Source of the DNA: Aureivirga marina
Lineage (GTDB): Bacteria; Bacteroidota; Bacteroidia; Flavobacteriales; Flavobacteriaceae
Direction: 5' to 3'
Assembly (NCBI RefSeq): GCF_015767265.1
Contig: NZ_JADPIB010000003.1
Span: 124,001 to 188,000, forward strand
DNA length: 64,000 nt
Shown: positions 7,947 through 17,106 of the stretch, piece after piece
Layout: every line of letters begins with the position of its first letter
Position numbering within the stretch: the first letter of the stretch is position 1
The notes under the pieces: model-generated
The model's database searches: none
Told to the model about the DNA's origin: nothing
The model's input: only the letters and a program-made list of their open reading frames with translations
Translations under genes and position numbers: made by a program

Positions 7947-9086
7947 ATGAGCGCAAACTTAATATATTTCGATAATGCTGCTACTACACCTATAGACAAG
8001 GAAGTTGCAGAAGTTATCTTTGAATCGATGCAAACTATTTATGGAAACCCTTCTTCAAGTCACGGTGCTGGTAGAAAGGCAAAGTCATTAGTTGAAAAGG
8101 TTCGAAAGCAAATTGCGAAATATTTAAATGTATCATCAAGTGAAATTATTTTTACAGCAGGAGGAAGTGAAGCAGATAATTTAATTTTACGAAATGCAGT
8201 TGTAAATCTTGGTGTAAAAACTATAATTTCAAGTAAGATAGAACATCATGCTGTATTAAATACTGCAAAAGAATTAGAAAAAGAATTTGGAATTAATTTA
8301 TTGTATGTTAATGTTGATGAAAACGGTGATGTAGATTTAAAACATTTAGAACAATTACTTTCTGAAAATGAAAACGTGTTGGTTACTTTAATGTACATTA
8401 ATAATGAGTTAGGAAATATTTTGCCAGCAAAAAAAATTTCTGATTTATGTAAAGCGAATGATGCATTATTTCATTCGGATACTGTACAAGCAATTGGTCA
8501 TTATGAACTAGATTTACAAGAAACTCCAATTGATTTTATCGTCGCTTCTGCACATAAATTTCATGGTCCAAAAGGCGTTGGTTTTGCTTATTTCAAAAAA
8601 GGATTTGGCGTAAAACCTATGTTAATTGGTGGTGAACAAGAAAAAGGAGCAAGAGCAGGAACGGAAAATGTACATAGTATTATTGGAATGGGGAAAGCTT
8701 TGGAAGTTGCATACAATCATTTAGAAGAAGAACAAAAATATGTTTTAGATTTAAAAAAGTATTTTATTCAAAATTTAAAGCAAAATTTCGATAATATTTC
8801 TTTTAATGGAAATTCTGAAAACCTCGAGAAAAGTAGTTATATTACAGTAAGTGTTCGTTTTCCAATTGAAGATCCGATGTTTCTTTTTAGTTTGGATTTA
8901 AAAGGTGTTGCAGTTTCAGGTGGAAGTGCTTGTCAAAGTGGAAGTAATAAAGGTTCACATGTGCTGAATACAATTTTACCTAAGTCAGAACAAAAGAAAA
9001 CTTCTGTTCGTTTTTCGTTTAGTAAATACAATACAAAAGAAGAAATTGATAAAGTTTTAGAGATTTTAAAAGGAATTGTAAAGTAA
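7947..9086 (+). CDS. Cysteine desulfurase, NifS/IscS type
   Basis: Class V PLP aminotransferase of 379 aa that takes sulfur from L-cysteine as an enzyme persulfide for Fe-S clusters and thio-modifications. The start YFDNAATTPID, the PLP lysine K204 in SAHKFHGPKG, and the catalytic loop cysteine C329 in GGSACQSGS are all present. Length fits the family. There are no isc/suf scaffold genes next to it, so a general housekeeping or tRNA-thiolation role cannot be told apart. It sits alone: divergent lipoprotein on one side and rnpB downstream. Confidence 0.93.
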   Translation: MSANLIYFDNAATTPIDKEVAEVIFESMQTIYGNPSSSHGAGRKAKSLVEKVRKQIAKYLNVSSSEIIFTAGGSEADNLILRNAVVNLGVKTIISSKIEHHAVLNTAKELEKEFGINLLYVNVDENGDVDLKHLEQLLSENENVLVTLMYINNELGNILPAKKISDLCKANDALFHSDTVQAIGHYELDLQETPIDFIVASAHKFHGPKGVGFAYFKKGFGVKPMLIGGEQEKGARAGTENVHSIIGMGKALEVAYNHLEEEQKYVLDLKKYFIQNLKQNFDNISFNGNSENLEKSSYITVSVRFPIEDPMFLFSLDLKGVAVSGGSACQSGSNKGSHVLNTILPKSEQKKTSVRFSFSKYNTKEEIDKVLEILKGIVK

Positions 9087-9274
9087 ATGAATTAAATAAA
9101 TTTTGTAGATTTTAAATTTTTAAAAAAACAAAATAATGAAATTCGTTACTATATTTTTAAACAACTTGATTAATTAATTTGAGAAAATAAAAGTTTATAT
9201 ATTGAAATATAAATAGATAGAAATATAAGCTTAAATATTAACGAAATCCATAAAATATATTAGCTAGAAAAGTG

Positions 9275-9282
9275 TACATTTG
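9275..9282 (+). promoter_or_regulatory. -7 promoter box of rnpB
   Basis: TACATTTG matches TAnnTTTG and ends seven bases before the inferred 5' end of the RNase P RNA, which is the expected spacing for a start site. Confidence 0.65.
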
Positions 9283-9288
9283 CAGAAA

Positions 9289-9590
9289 ATGTGAATCGTC
9301 TTATCGCTTCAATTTTGAAGAGGAAAGTCTGGACACCTTAGGACAAGCATAGCGGATAACATCCGTCCAACGAAAGTTGAGGACCAGTGCAACAGAAAGA
9401 ATGTACAGTTCGGCTGTAGTGAAATCAGGTAAACTCTATGCGGTGCAATGCCATGTACATTGAAGATTGAGGATTGTCCGTCCGATTTCAAGGGGTAGGC
9501 AGATGGAGCTATTGAGTAATTAATAGCCTAGATAAATGATGAGAAATTAGAATTCCTTCTAATTACAGAATCCAGCTTATAGATTTACGT
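9289..9590 (+). ncRNA. rnpB: RNase P RNA, bacterial class A
   Basis: Catalytic RNA of RNase P, which removes the 5' leader of pre-tRNAs. The universally conserved block GAGGAAAGTCTGGACACC begins at 9320, the middle has ACAGAAAG and GGGTAGG-like core elements, and the 3' end has ACAGAATCCAGCTTATAG. The 5' and 3' ends pair as P1: ATGTGAATC (9289-9297) with GATTTACGT (9582-9590), including two wobble pairs; this sets the ends. A -7 box lies just upstream and a terminator just downstream, so the gene is an independent unit. About 302 nt, shorter than the E. coli RNA (377 nt). Confidence 0.95.
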
Positions 9591-9596
9591 AATTTT

Positions 9597-9631
9597 AAAT
9601 GTGTTTTTGATAAAAAAACACATTTTTTTTT
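9597..9631 (+). terminator. Terminator of rnpB
   Basis: AAATGTGTTTTT / AAAAACACATTT stem with a short loop and a run of nine T. Confidence 0.85.
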
Positions 9632-9733
9632 GTTAATATGCAAAATTCAATTTTAAAAAAATTAGTTTAGTTAAAAATAAACTAAAGAAATTAACCTTTC
9701 GCTAAGAATCTTTTAAAAATCACCAATATTTCG

Positions 9734-9741
9734 TAACTTCG
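9734..9741 (+). promoter_or_regulatory. Possible -7 box of aconitase gene
   Basis: TAACTTCG differs from TAnnTTTG at one base and lies 34 bases before the ATG at 9775. Confidence 0.35.
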
Positions 9742-9774
9742 CGTTTTATAACTGAAAAACTAAAACAATTTATT

Positions 9775-12042
9775 ATGGCATTTGATATTGAAATGATAAA
9801 GGGTGTCTATGCTAGGATGGCCGAGAGAGTAGATGCTGCTCGTGAGGTTGTAGGTAGACCATTAACTCTTGCTGAGAAAATTTTGTATAATCACCTTTGG
9901 GATGGAAAAGCTTCAGCTGCTTTTAAAAGAGGAACAGACTATGTAGACTTTGCGCCAGATAGAATTGCTTGTCAAGATGCAACTGCACAAATGGCTTTAT
10001 TACAGTTTATGCAAGCTGGTAAAGAAAAAGTTGCAGTTCCAACGACTGTTCACTGTGATCACTTAATTCAAGCGAAAGTAGGAGCAAAGCAAGATTTAGA
10101 AAATGCAAAACACACTAGTCACGAAGTATTTGACTTTTTATCTTCTGTATCAAACAAATATGGAATTGGATTCTGGAAGCCAGGAGCTGGAATTATTCAC
10201 CAAGTAGTTTTAGAAAACTATGCATTCCCAGGAGGAATGATGATTGGAACAGATTCTCACACTGTAAATGCTGGAGGATTAGGAATGGTTGCAATTGGTG
10301 TTGGTGGAGCTGATGCTGTTGACGTAATGGCTGGAATGCCTTGGGAGCTTAAATTCCCTAAGTTAATTGGTGTTAAATTAACAGGAAAATTAAACGGGTG
10401 GACTGCACCTAAAGATATTATCTTAAAAGTTGCTGGAATTTTAACTGTAAAAGGAGGAACAGGAGCAATCATCGAATATTTTGGTGAAGGAGCTAAATCA
10501 CTTTCTTGTACTGGAAAAGGAACAATTTGTAACATGGGAGCTGAGGTTGGAGCTACAACTTCAACTTTCGGATATGATGAGTCTATGGAGCGTTATTTAC
10601 GTGCTACAGGACGTGATGGTGTTGCTGATGCTGCAAATGAAATCGCTTCTTATTTAACAGGAGATGATGAAGTTTATGCAGAACCAGAAAAGTATTTTGA
10701 TCAAGTTATTGAAATTAACTTAGATACTTTAGAGCCACATATCAACGGACCTTTTACTCCAGATAGAGCTACTCCAGTTTCAGAAATGAAAAATGTTGCT
10801 GTTGATAATGAATGGCCATTAGCTGTAGAATGGGGATTAATTGGTTCTTGTACAAACTCTTCTTACGAAGATATTTCTAGAGCTGCTTCTATTGCAAAAC
10901 AAGCAGTAGAGAAAAACTTAAAAACTAAAGCTGAATTTGGAATTAATCCAGGTTCTGAACAAGTAAGATATACTATTGAAAGAGATGGATTCATTAAAAC
11001 ATTTGAAGATTTAAATGCTAAAATCTTTACAAATGCTTGTGGACCATGTATTGGACAATGGGCTAGAGAAGGAGCAGATAAACAAGAGAAAAACTCTATT
11101 ATTCACTCTTTCAACAGAAACTTCTCTAAGAGAGCTGATGGAAACCCAAATACACATGCTTTCGTAGCTTCTCCTGAAATGGTTGCTGCAATTGCTATTT
11201 CTGGTCGTTTAGATTTTAATCCGATGACAGATACAATCTTAAACGAAAATGGTGAGGAAGTTAAGTTAGACGAGCCAACAGGATGGGAATTACCTCCAAA
11301 AGGATTTGACGTTGAAGATCCAGGTTACCAAGCACCAGTAGAAGATGGATCTGGAGTTGAGGTAAGTGTTTCACCAACTTCTGAGCGTTTACAATTATTA
11401 ACTCCTTTCAAACCTTGGAATGGTGAGAATATCACAGGAGCTAAATTATTAATTAAAGCACAAGGTAAGTGTACAACAGATCACATTTCTATGGCTGGAC
11501 CATGGTTACGTTTTAGAGGTCACTTAGATAATATTTCTAATAACTGTTTAATCGGAGCTGTAAATGCTTTTGGTGGAGCTACAAACAAAGTTAAAAATCA
11601 ATTAACTGGTGAGTTTGGAGAAGTTCCTGCAACAGCTAGAGCATATAAAGCTGCTGGAGTACCTTCAGTTGTTATTGGAGATCAAAACTATGGAGAAGGT
11701 TCATCTAGAGAACACGCTGCAATGGAGCCACGTCATTTAGGTGTAGCTGCAGTAATCGTGAAATCTTTTGCTAGAATCCACGAAACAAACTTAAAGAAAC
11801 AAGGTATGTTAGGTCTTACATTTGCTAATGAAGCAGATTATGATTTAATTAAAGAAGATGATACTTTTAACTTTGTTGATTTAGTAGATTTTGCGCCAAA
11901 TAAACAATTAACTTTAGAAGTTGTTCATGCGGATGGATCAAAAGATACAATCATGTTAAATCACTCTTATAATGCACAACAAATTGAGTGGTTTAAAGCA
12001 GGTTCTGCATTGAATTTAATTAAAGCTCAAAATAACGCTTAA
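9775..12042 (+). CDS. acn: Aconitate hydratase, mitochondrial-type aconitase A
   Basis: TCA-cycle enzyme that isomerises citrate to isocitrate with a [4Fe-4S] cluster. The 755-aa length and N-terminus fit the mitochondrial-type subgroup rather than the about 890-aa E. coli AcnA. Cluster ligands are C359 (GSCTNSS) and C422/C425 (ACGPC). Substrate motifs GTDSHT and the C-terminal swivel domain ([19 protein letters not shown] at about residues 638-656) are intact. Codon use is visibly less extreme in A/T than in the neighbours (more C-ending codons), as expected for a highly expressed gene. Monocistronic, with a strong terminator. Confidence 0.97.
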   Translation: MAFDIEMIKGVYARMAERVDAAREVVGRPLTLAEKILYNHLWDGKASAAFKRGTDYVDFAPDRIACQDATAQMALLQFMQAGKEKVAVPTTVHCDHLIQAKVGAKQDLENAKHTSHEVFDFLSSVSNKYGIGFWKPGAGIIHQVVLENYAFPGGMMIGTDSHTVNAGGLGMVAIGVGGADAVDVMAGMPWELKFPKLIGVKLTGKLNGWTAPKDIILKVAGILTVKGGTGAIIEYFGEGAKSLSCTGKGTICNMGAEVGATTSTFGYDESMERYLRATGRDGVADAANEIASYLTGDDEVYAEPEKYFDQVIEINLDTLEPHINGPFTPDRATPVSEMKNVAVDNEWPLAVEWGLIGSCTNSSYEDISRAASIAKQAVEKNLKTKAEFGINPGSEQVRYTIERDGFIKTFEDLNAKIFTNACGPCIGQWAREGADKQEKNSIIHSFNRNFSKRADGNPNTHAFVASPEMVAAIAISGRLDFNPMTDTILNENGEEVKLDEPTGWELPPKGFDVEDPGYQAPVEDGSGVEVSVSPTSERLQLLTPFKPWNGENITGAKLLIKAQGKCTTDHISMAGPWLRFRGHLDNISNNCLIGAVNAFGGATNKVKNQLTGEFGEVPATARAYKAAGVPSVVIGDQNYGEGSSREHAAMEPRHLGVAAVIVKSFARIHETNLKKQGMLGLTFANEADYDLIKEDDTFNFVDLVDFAPNKQLTLEVVHADGSKDTIMLNHSYNAQQIEWFKAGSALNLIKAQNNA

Positions 12043-12064
12043 TAATTTAAGAGTTTATCTATAG

Positions 12065-12098
12065 AAAAAGCCAGAAGATTTAATCTTCTGGCTTTTTT
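12065..12098 (+). terminator. Terminator of aconitase gene
   Basis: Perfect 15-base inverted repeat AAAAGCCAGAAGATT / AATCTTCTGGCTTTT plus T run. Confidence 0.92.
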
Positions 12099-12196
12099 AT
12101 TTTATTTTAAATTGTTTTCAAATAAAAAAATCTTTTTAGATGTAAGTTTTTTAAGGTGTAAGAATAATAGTTAGTTAATTTTATAATAAGAACTGA

Positions 12197-12460
12197 TTAA
12201 ATTTTCAAACTAAAGATATTGGATAAATTGAATGAATTAGAAGATTTTTTAGATTCACTATCTTCTAGGGATTTAGATAAATCAATCAATTGAAGTTTTT
12301 TGAAAGCTTGTGTATATTTCTCTTTTTGTACAAAAAGATGATATTTATAAACATTGGAATTATCATACGTTTTAACTAATGTGAGAATTCCTGAATTTTC
12401 AATTTCCTTCTGAACTGTCCGGAGTTTTTCTTTGCATTTGAATGTTTTTAATAAGATCAT
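12197..12460 (-). CDS. Small protein of unknown function
   Basis: Open frame of 87 codons starting ATG at 12460. The product begins MILLKTFKC, is rich in Lys and Ser and has no signal or membrane segment. The first 60 residues read as a plausible small alpha/beta domain (two strands TLVKTYD and YHLFVQKEKY around a helix). No motif is recognised. It is isolated on the minus strand between aconitase and the HTTM gene, so its reality rests on codon use alone. Confidence 0.45.
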   Translation of the reverse strand: MILLKTFKCKEKLRTVQKEIENSGILTLVKTYDNSNVYKYHLFVQKEKYTQAFKKLQLIDLSKSLEDSESKKSSNSFNLSNIFSLKI

Positions 12461-12474
12461 TTTATAGTTTTTTA

Positions 12475-12605
12475 TAGTTTTGCCTGAATAATAATGATAC
12501 GTTCTAACAATAATCTTATAAATAAAACAGTTTATATTATAGTAATAAAATTTAGTTAGTTAAGTTATAGAATAGATTCCTCACTGATAATGAGGAATTT
12601 ATTTT
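12475..12605 (+). other. Possible orphan short transcript in intergenic gap
   Basis: A -7-like TAGTTTTG at 12475-12482 points rightward into a gap with no plus-strand gene. Downstream is a hairpin ATTCCTCA / TGAGGAAT (12576-12583, 12591-12598) followed by TTTATTTTT. A 21-codon open frame (ATG 12494) lies between. A small RNA or leader is possible; equally the hairpin could be chance. Confidence 0.25.
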
Positions 12606-12676
12606 TAGGTGTCTAATCTATAAATATATTTTATTTTTTCAAAATTTTATACTAAAAAATATGATAAATTGCAAAA

Positions 12677-14038
12677 TTATTTTTTCTTTAATGAAGAAAC
12701 TTTAGGTTTTATCTCTTCTTTTTGCCAACCTTCAAATGGAACTAACCAGTCTTGATGTCCAAAATAATTCCATGAAACTTTTGCTAAATCAACTTTTGGA
12801 TCTACAAGTCTTTGGTATTTTCTGCCATTTAAACTTACTTTTCCATTTGCATAAATGGAAATATCTTGACCTTCATATTCGTTCTTAATTCTTTGCACAA
12901 ATTGCCAAATTACATCAGGCTTTGTAGCAATCATTCTTCGTTGTTTTTTTGATAAATAATCCTCTAAATTAATTCGTGTAGTTTTTCCTGTATTATGATT
13001 TACAACTCTAAAATTAATATAACCAGATTTTGAACGAAGCATCATTCTCCAACTCATTCTATGCCCTTCTTCTGTCCAGAAAACAGAATCTTGAATTACT
13101 AAATTTCGTATTGGAAGTAAAAATTGAATTGTAAGATATGTAACAAAAATTGTCTTGATAAAAGCTCCATTTGAAGGAATTGTAACTAAATTTTCTGTAT
13201 ACAATTCTTTCTTCTTTAAAAAGATATTTCGAACAGTTTTTGCATCGAAGAAAAATAATGAAAACGCTAGAGATAAATATGGGAAAATTCCGACATGAAA
13301 AACAAAAGAATTAAATAAATGGAAAATAAATGAAGCTCCAAAAGCATAAATTCTTGTTCTTCTCCAAAGTAAAAGAGGAATGATTAATAAATCATAAAAA
13401 ATCCCAGAATAAGCAATAAATAAATGAAAAGATTGATCTCTAAGCAATCCAGCCATAAATGGATATTGTGTTGCTTTACTGTTTAATAAAAGACCTGTAA
13501 ATGTTCCATCTAACCAATCTGGATATAATTTTTGCAAAGCTCCATAAGTATAAACAATCCACATTTGTCCAATTAAAGTCCATTTTGCCCAATTAGGAAT
13601 TGAGATTGATTTTTTGACTCTTCCTTGTTTTGCATCCAAAGAAGCATAATTATTTGCAGGAAGAAAACACATAATTGCACTTAAAAGCATCAATAAATAA
13701 TAATGATTATTATAAGAAGCTTTTTGCATAAAATAAACTCCAGCCCACATAATTGTAAAAGCAATTGTTGCAAGACGATAACGATAACCAAGCATTACAA
13801 AAAGCCCGAAAACTCCCATAATACAATAATAAACATACATTCCGTAACCGTCTAATGGTTGGAGAAAATCTAAACCAATAAAATTGAAAGTGAATTGCGG
13901 TTCAATCATTGTTCTTTTAATCCAACCTGTAAAACAAGAACCTACAGATTCTAAAAAAATCAAAAGTCCGAAAACAATTCGGAAAACAACCATTGCACTG
14001 TTGTCAATATTTTTAAAAAGAAAATTATTCAATTTCAT
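12677..14038 (-). CDS. HTTM / vitamin K-dependent gamma-carboxylase-like membrane protein
   Basis: Protein of 453 aa with about seven to eight membrane segments in the first 320 residues and a soluble C-terminal part. It fits the HTTM (horizontally transferred transmembrane) domain family related to vitamin K-dependent gamma-carboxylase: N-terminal FRIVFGLLIFLESV, the ASYNNHYYLLMLLSAIMCFLP region at about 107-127, FHLFNSFVFHVGIFPYLS at about 240-257 and the 'EEGHRMSWRMMLRSK' block at about 325. Bacterial members occur widely in Bacteroidota; a true glutamate carboxylation activity has not been shown for most. Monocistronic, divergent from the DoxX/DUF417-like gene. Confidence 0.85.
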   Translation of the reverse strand: MKLNNFLFKNIDNSAMVVFRIVFGLLIFLESVGSCFTGWIKRTMIEPQFTFNFIGLDFLQPLDGYGMYVYYCIMGVFGLFVMLGYRYRLATIAFTIMWAGVYFMQKASYNNHYYLLMLLSAIMCFLPANNYASLDAKQGRVKKSISIPNWAKWTLIGQMWIVYTYGALQKLYPDWLDGTFTGLLLNSKATQYPFMAGLLRDQSFHLFIAYSGIFYDLLIIPLLLWRRTRIYAFGASFIFHLFNSFVFHVGIFPYLSLAFSLFFFDAKTVRNIFLKKKELYTENLVTIPSNGAFIKTIFVTYLTIQFLLPIRNLVIQDSVFWTEEGHRMSWRMMLRSKSGYINFRVVNHNTGKTTRINLEDYLSKKQRRMIATKPDVIWQFVQRIKNEYEGQDISIYANGKVSLNGRKYQRLVDPKVDLAKVSWNYFGHQDWLVPFEGWQKEEIKPKVSSLKKK

Positions 14039-14372
14039 TTTAATTTATTTGGTTTAAATTTTAATAAATAATGGATTGTAAAAATAACTAAACTTTTCAT
14101 GCAAATCGAAAACAAATATCATACTTATTTAAATTTTCGTAGAAAAAATATTTTTTATTAAAAAGAAATGATAGCTAATTTAAAATCAAAATTTTAATAA
14201 ACAGTTCTTTATGTTTTCAATGAATTCGTAACATTTTTAGAATGTTAAAATTGATTTTAAGTTAAACTTTTGGCATTCTTTTTTCTTAGAAAAATTAAAT
14301 TCTAAATAGATTTTATTATTTAGAATAATTAAAAATAAAGAAATATATTTGCACACGAAAACCCCATGAAAC
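14039..14372. other. Divergent intergenic region, 334 bases
   Basis: Very A/T rich. It holds the -7 box TATATTTG (14344-14351) of the rightward gene, only about 15-22 bases before its ATG, so the 5' leader is very short. I see no clear box for the leftward HTTM gene and no small gene. Confidence 0.5.
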
Positions 14373-14825
14373 ATGAAAACACTATCTGAACAAAAAGCAA
14401 AATTAGTTGGAGAACTTCACAAATTAAACGGAACAAAATTATTGAGATTTAGTATTGGTTTTATTTTTATTTGGTTTGGAACTTTAAAGTTTTTTGATGG
14501 AATGAGTCCAGCTCAAGATTTAGCAATTAATACGATAGATAAATTAACTTTTCAGATGTTTTCTGCAAATTCCATCCGATATGGTTTAGCAATTTTTGAA
14601 GTAATTATTGGAATTGGAATGTTCACAAAATTATTTTTAAAACAAACATTAGTTCTTTTAAACATTCAAATGTTAGGAACACTTACACCTATATTTTTGT
14701 TTCCTTCCATCGTTTTCACAAGATTTCCATATGCACTTTCCCTTGAAGGACAATATATTTTTAAAAACTTTGTAATTATTAGTGCTGCAATTGTTATCGC
14801 AAATGCTTCTTTTAAGAGAAAATAG
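14373..14825 (+). CDS. DoxX/DUF417-like membrane protein
   Basis: Four-helix inner-membrane protein of 150 aa. 'LLRFSIGFIFIWFGTLKFFDGMSP' near the N-terminus and 'LEGQYIFKNFVIISAAIVI' near the C-terminus are the hallmarks of the DUF417 (YkgB)/DoxX group. Function is not established for the group; some members are linked to oxidative or chlorine stress. The ATG at 14373 is preferred over one at 14366, which is out of frame. It is followed after 16 bases by an MBL hydrolase, suggesting an operon. Confidence 0.75.
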   Translation: MKTLSEQKAKLVGELHKLNGTKLLRFSIGFIFIWFGTLKFFDGMSPAQDLAINTIDKLTFQMFSANSIRYGLAIFEVIIGIGMFTKLFLKQTLVLLNIQMLGTLTPIFLFPSIVFTRFPYALSLEGQYIFKNFVIISAAIVIANASFKRK

Positions 14826-14841
14826 TTTGTATTTTTAGGGA

Positions 14842-15645
14842 ATGAAAATTCAGCTAGAAACAAAAGATATAATCATTTTTGAAAGTAGTTTATACAGAAC
14901 TACTTCGACTTTGATTGATACAGAAAATACACTTTTTTTAGTAGATCCAAATTATCTTCCTTTAGAATTGGAATTTATCCAACAAAAAGTAAAAGAAAGA
15001 AGAGGTTCTAAAAAGTTGGTTCTTTTGATTACACATGCAGATTATGATCATATTATTGGTGTAAATGCTTTTGATTATGATGCTTTGATTACGACAGAAA
15101 CTTTTTTAACGAAACGAGATATTGAGAAAGCATTATATGATTTAGAAGCTTTTGAACAGAGTTTTTATATTCATCGTGATTTTGAATTATCATATCCAGT
15201 TCCTACAAATTTAATCAAGAAAAATAATCAAGAATTTCTTTTTAATTCTATTTCTGTTCATGGATTTTTAGCTCCTGGTCATACGATTGATAGTGGATTT
15301 TTTATCATCAAACCTTTGAATATTTTAATTGCTGGAGATTATTTGATAGATATTGAAATTCCAATGATTGATGACAATTTAAAAGATTATAAAAATACAC
15401 TGGATTTATTTGAAAATTTAATTGAAAATGAAGATTTTTCATTGGTTATTTCTGGTCATGGAGATTATGCAAAAAGTAAAGAAACTGTTTTAAAAAGAAT
15501 TGCTTTGGATAAAGAATATTTAAAATTATTGGAAGAAAATGTTTATCAAAAACAACCTTTTGATTTAGAATTTTTAAAGAATTTTCCAAATCCAATTGAA
15601 ATGAAAGCAATTCATCTTAGAAATGTGAAAAATTTAGTCAGATAA
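14842..15645 (+). CDS. MBL-fold metallo-hydrolase with HxDxDH metal motif
   Basis: Metallo-beta-lactamase fold protein of 267 aa. The metal motif reads THADYDH (H65, D67, D69, H70): the second His of the standard HxHxDH is Asp. Other ligands appear as H147 (APGHTIDSG), the Asp in AGDY (about 173) and H in SGHGDY (about 211). The substrate cannot be predicted; this Asp variant occurs in several hydrolase subgroups. It sits 16 bases after the DoxX/DUF417-like gene and 54 bases before the ceramidase-like gene, so the three may be one operon. Confidence 0.85.
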   Translation: MKIQLETKDIIIFESSLYRTTSTLIDTENTLFLVDPNYLPLELEFIQQKVKERRGSKKLVLLITHADYDHIIGVNAFDYDALITTETFLTKRDIEKALYDLEAFEQSFYIHRDFELSYPVPTNLIKKNNQEFLFNSISVHGFLAPGHTIDSGFFIIKPLNILIAGDYLIDIEIPMIDDNLKDYKNTLDLFENLIENEDFSLVISGHGDYAKSKETVLKRIALDKEYLKLLEENVYQKQPFDLEFLKNFPNPIEMKAIHLRNVKNLVR

Positions 15646-15699
15646 TTTTTTTACTAATTATAAATTGCTTTTTTTGTGATTCTATTGAAAAGAAAAATC

Positions 15700-16446
15700 A
15701 TGAAAAAAGAAAAAGTTGGAAAATGGTTATTAATAAGCATTTTATTAATAGCTGCAATTGTTATTTTATTGATAAATCCTATTCATCAAGATGAAAATTA
15801 TCACATATTTAGCGATGAAAATACCATTTTAGGAATTCCTAATTTTTGGAATGTTATTTCAAATTTCCCATTTATTATTGCTGGAATTATTGGTTTGAGA
15901 AAATTAAAATTTTCTGAAAACACACTGAAAATGAAATTGTTTTTTACAAGTATAATTCTAGTAGGTTTTGGCTCTGCATATTATCATTTTATTCCAAATT
16001 CAACAACTTTAGTTTGGGATAGATTACCGATGACTTTAGCATTTATGACTTTATTTTCGATGTTGCTTTCAGAATTTATTTCAGAGAAACTCGGAAAAAA
16101 AATATTCATTCCTCTTTTAGTTTTTGGAATTTACTCTATTATTTTCTGGAAATTTGGTAAAAACGAAGATTTACGATTATATGTTTTCATTCAATTTTAC
16201 CCAATGCTTGCAATTCCTATTATTTTATTGTTTTTTAAACCTAAAAAAGAGACCAAAAAGTTTTATTGGTATTTACTTCTTTGTTATGTTATTGCAAAAG
16301 TTTTTGAACATTTTGACTTTCAAATATTTCATAAAATGCAATGGATTAGCGGTCATAGTTTAAAACATATTTTTGCAGCTTTCGGAATTTATTTATTGAC
16401 ATTTACAATTGATTTTAAACAAAAAAGTCAAGAAATTTTAAAATAG
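15700..16446 (+). CDS. Ceramidase-like (alkaline phytoceramidase family) membrane protein
   Basis: Polytopic membrane protein of 248 aa. Family signs are 'NFWNVISNFPFIIAGIIGL' (about 50-68), 'GSAYYHFIPNSTTLVWDRLPM' (about 93-113) and the C-terminal 'SGHSLKHIFAAFGIYLL', giving the His/Asp/Ser set that binds Zn in alkaline ceramidases. The family is part of the CREST hydrolase superfamily. Bacteroidota make sphingolipids, so a lipid amide hydrolase role is plausible but not shown. I use ATG 15700 instead of a GTG at 15676, because the residues from 15700 form a normal positively charged N-terminus before the first membrane helix. Confidence 0.82.
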   Translation: MKKEKVGKWLLISILLIAAIVILLINPIHQDENYHIFSDENTILGIPNFWNVISNFPFIIAGIIGLRKLKFSENTLKMKLFFTSIILVGFGSAYYHFIPNSTTLVWDRLPMTLAFMTLFSMLLSEFISEKLGKKIFIPLLVFGIYSIIFWKFGKNEDLRLYVFIQFYPMLAIPIILLFFKPKKETKKFYWYLLLCYVIAKVFEHFDFQIFHKMQWISGHSLKHIFAAFGIYLLTFTIDFKQKSQEILK

Positions 16447-16557
16447 TATTTATATAGAAGAAAAAGGAAGAATAGAAATGGATTATTTAAATAAAATTGA
16501 TATTTTAGAAAAGGAAGAAATTCAAAACATTATCATATTAGAATTAAATTAGAAATC

Positions 16558-17079
16558 ATGCATTTATCAATTCGAGAATTAGAAATAAAAGATATTCCAT
16601 TAATAACTGATTATTGGTTGCTTTCAGATAAAGATTTTTTGATTTCAATGGGAGTTGCTTTGGATAAAATTCCAAGTCGTGAAAATTTCACAAAAATGCT
16701 TACAAAGCAATTAAGTTTACCAATTAAAGAAAGACAAACTTATGCTTTAATTTGGGAAATAGATGGAAATGCTGTTGGACACACTAATGTGAATGAAATT
16801 GTAGAAAATAAACAAGCAAAGATGCATTTACATCTATGGAATGCAACAAATAGAAAAAAAGGTGTAGGAGTAAAGCTAGTTCAAAAATCACTACCAATCT
16901 TTTTTGATAAATTGAATTTAGAAAAGATTATTTGTGAACCTTATGCTGAAAATCCGGCTCCGAATAAAGTTTTGGAAAAAATAGGTTTTACTTTTATAAA
17001 AAGTCATGTTACAATTCCAGGTTCTATCAATTTTGAACAAAAAGTAAATACTTGGGAGATTTGTAAAAATGAATTATAA
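16558..17079 (+). CDS. GNAT family N-acetyltransferase
   Basis: GNAT acyl-CoA transferase of 173 aa. It shows the RimJ/RimL-like order: 'LSIRELEIKDIPLITDYW' at the start, 'IWEIDGNAVGHTNVNEI' (strand 4), 'HLHLWNATNRKKGVGVKLVQKSL' with the R/K-x-x-G-x-G/V acetyl-CoA loop at about 100-108, and 'EPYAENPAPNKVLEKIGF' near the end. The acceptor substrate is not predictable. It stands about 110 bases after the ceramidase-like gene. A 24-codon frame at 16478-16552 between them has a purine-rich stretch before its ATG but is too short to call. Confidence 0.88.
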   Translation: MHLSIRELEIKDIPLITDYWLLSDKDFLISMGVALDKIPSRENFTKMLTKQLSLPIKERQTYALIWEIDGNAVGHTNVNEIVENKQAKMHLHLWNATNRKKGVGVKLVQKSLPIFFDKLNLEKIICEPYAENPAPNKVLEKIGFTFIKSHVTIPGSINFEQKVNTWEICKNEL

Positions 17080-17080
17080 A

Positions 17081-17106
17081 AAAAGGCTCAGGTTAATGAG
17101 CCTTTT
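17081..17106. terminator. Bidirectional terminator
   Basis: AAAAGGCTCA / TGAGCCTTTT with loop GGTTAA. The stop codon of the leftward decarboxylase gene lies inside the hairpin, so the structure serves both convergent genes. Confidence 0.85.

Noticed and set aside
9309-9491. Minus-strand frame of 60 codons
   Set aside because: It lies wholly on the RNase P RNA gene and has no protein features.
10257-10535. Minus-strand frame of 92 codons inside aconitase
   Set aside because: Shadow of a highly conserved gene; Pro/Ala-rich product is a by-product of aconitase codons.
16478-16552. 24-codon plus-strand frame between ceramidase-like and GNAT genes
   Set aside because: Purine-rich bases precede its ATG, but length and lack of any family give no support; a leader peptide cannot be excluded.
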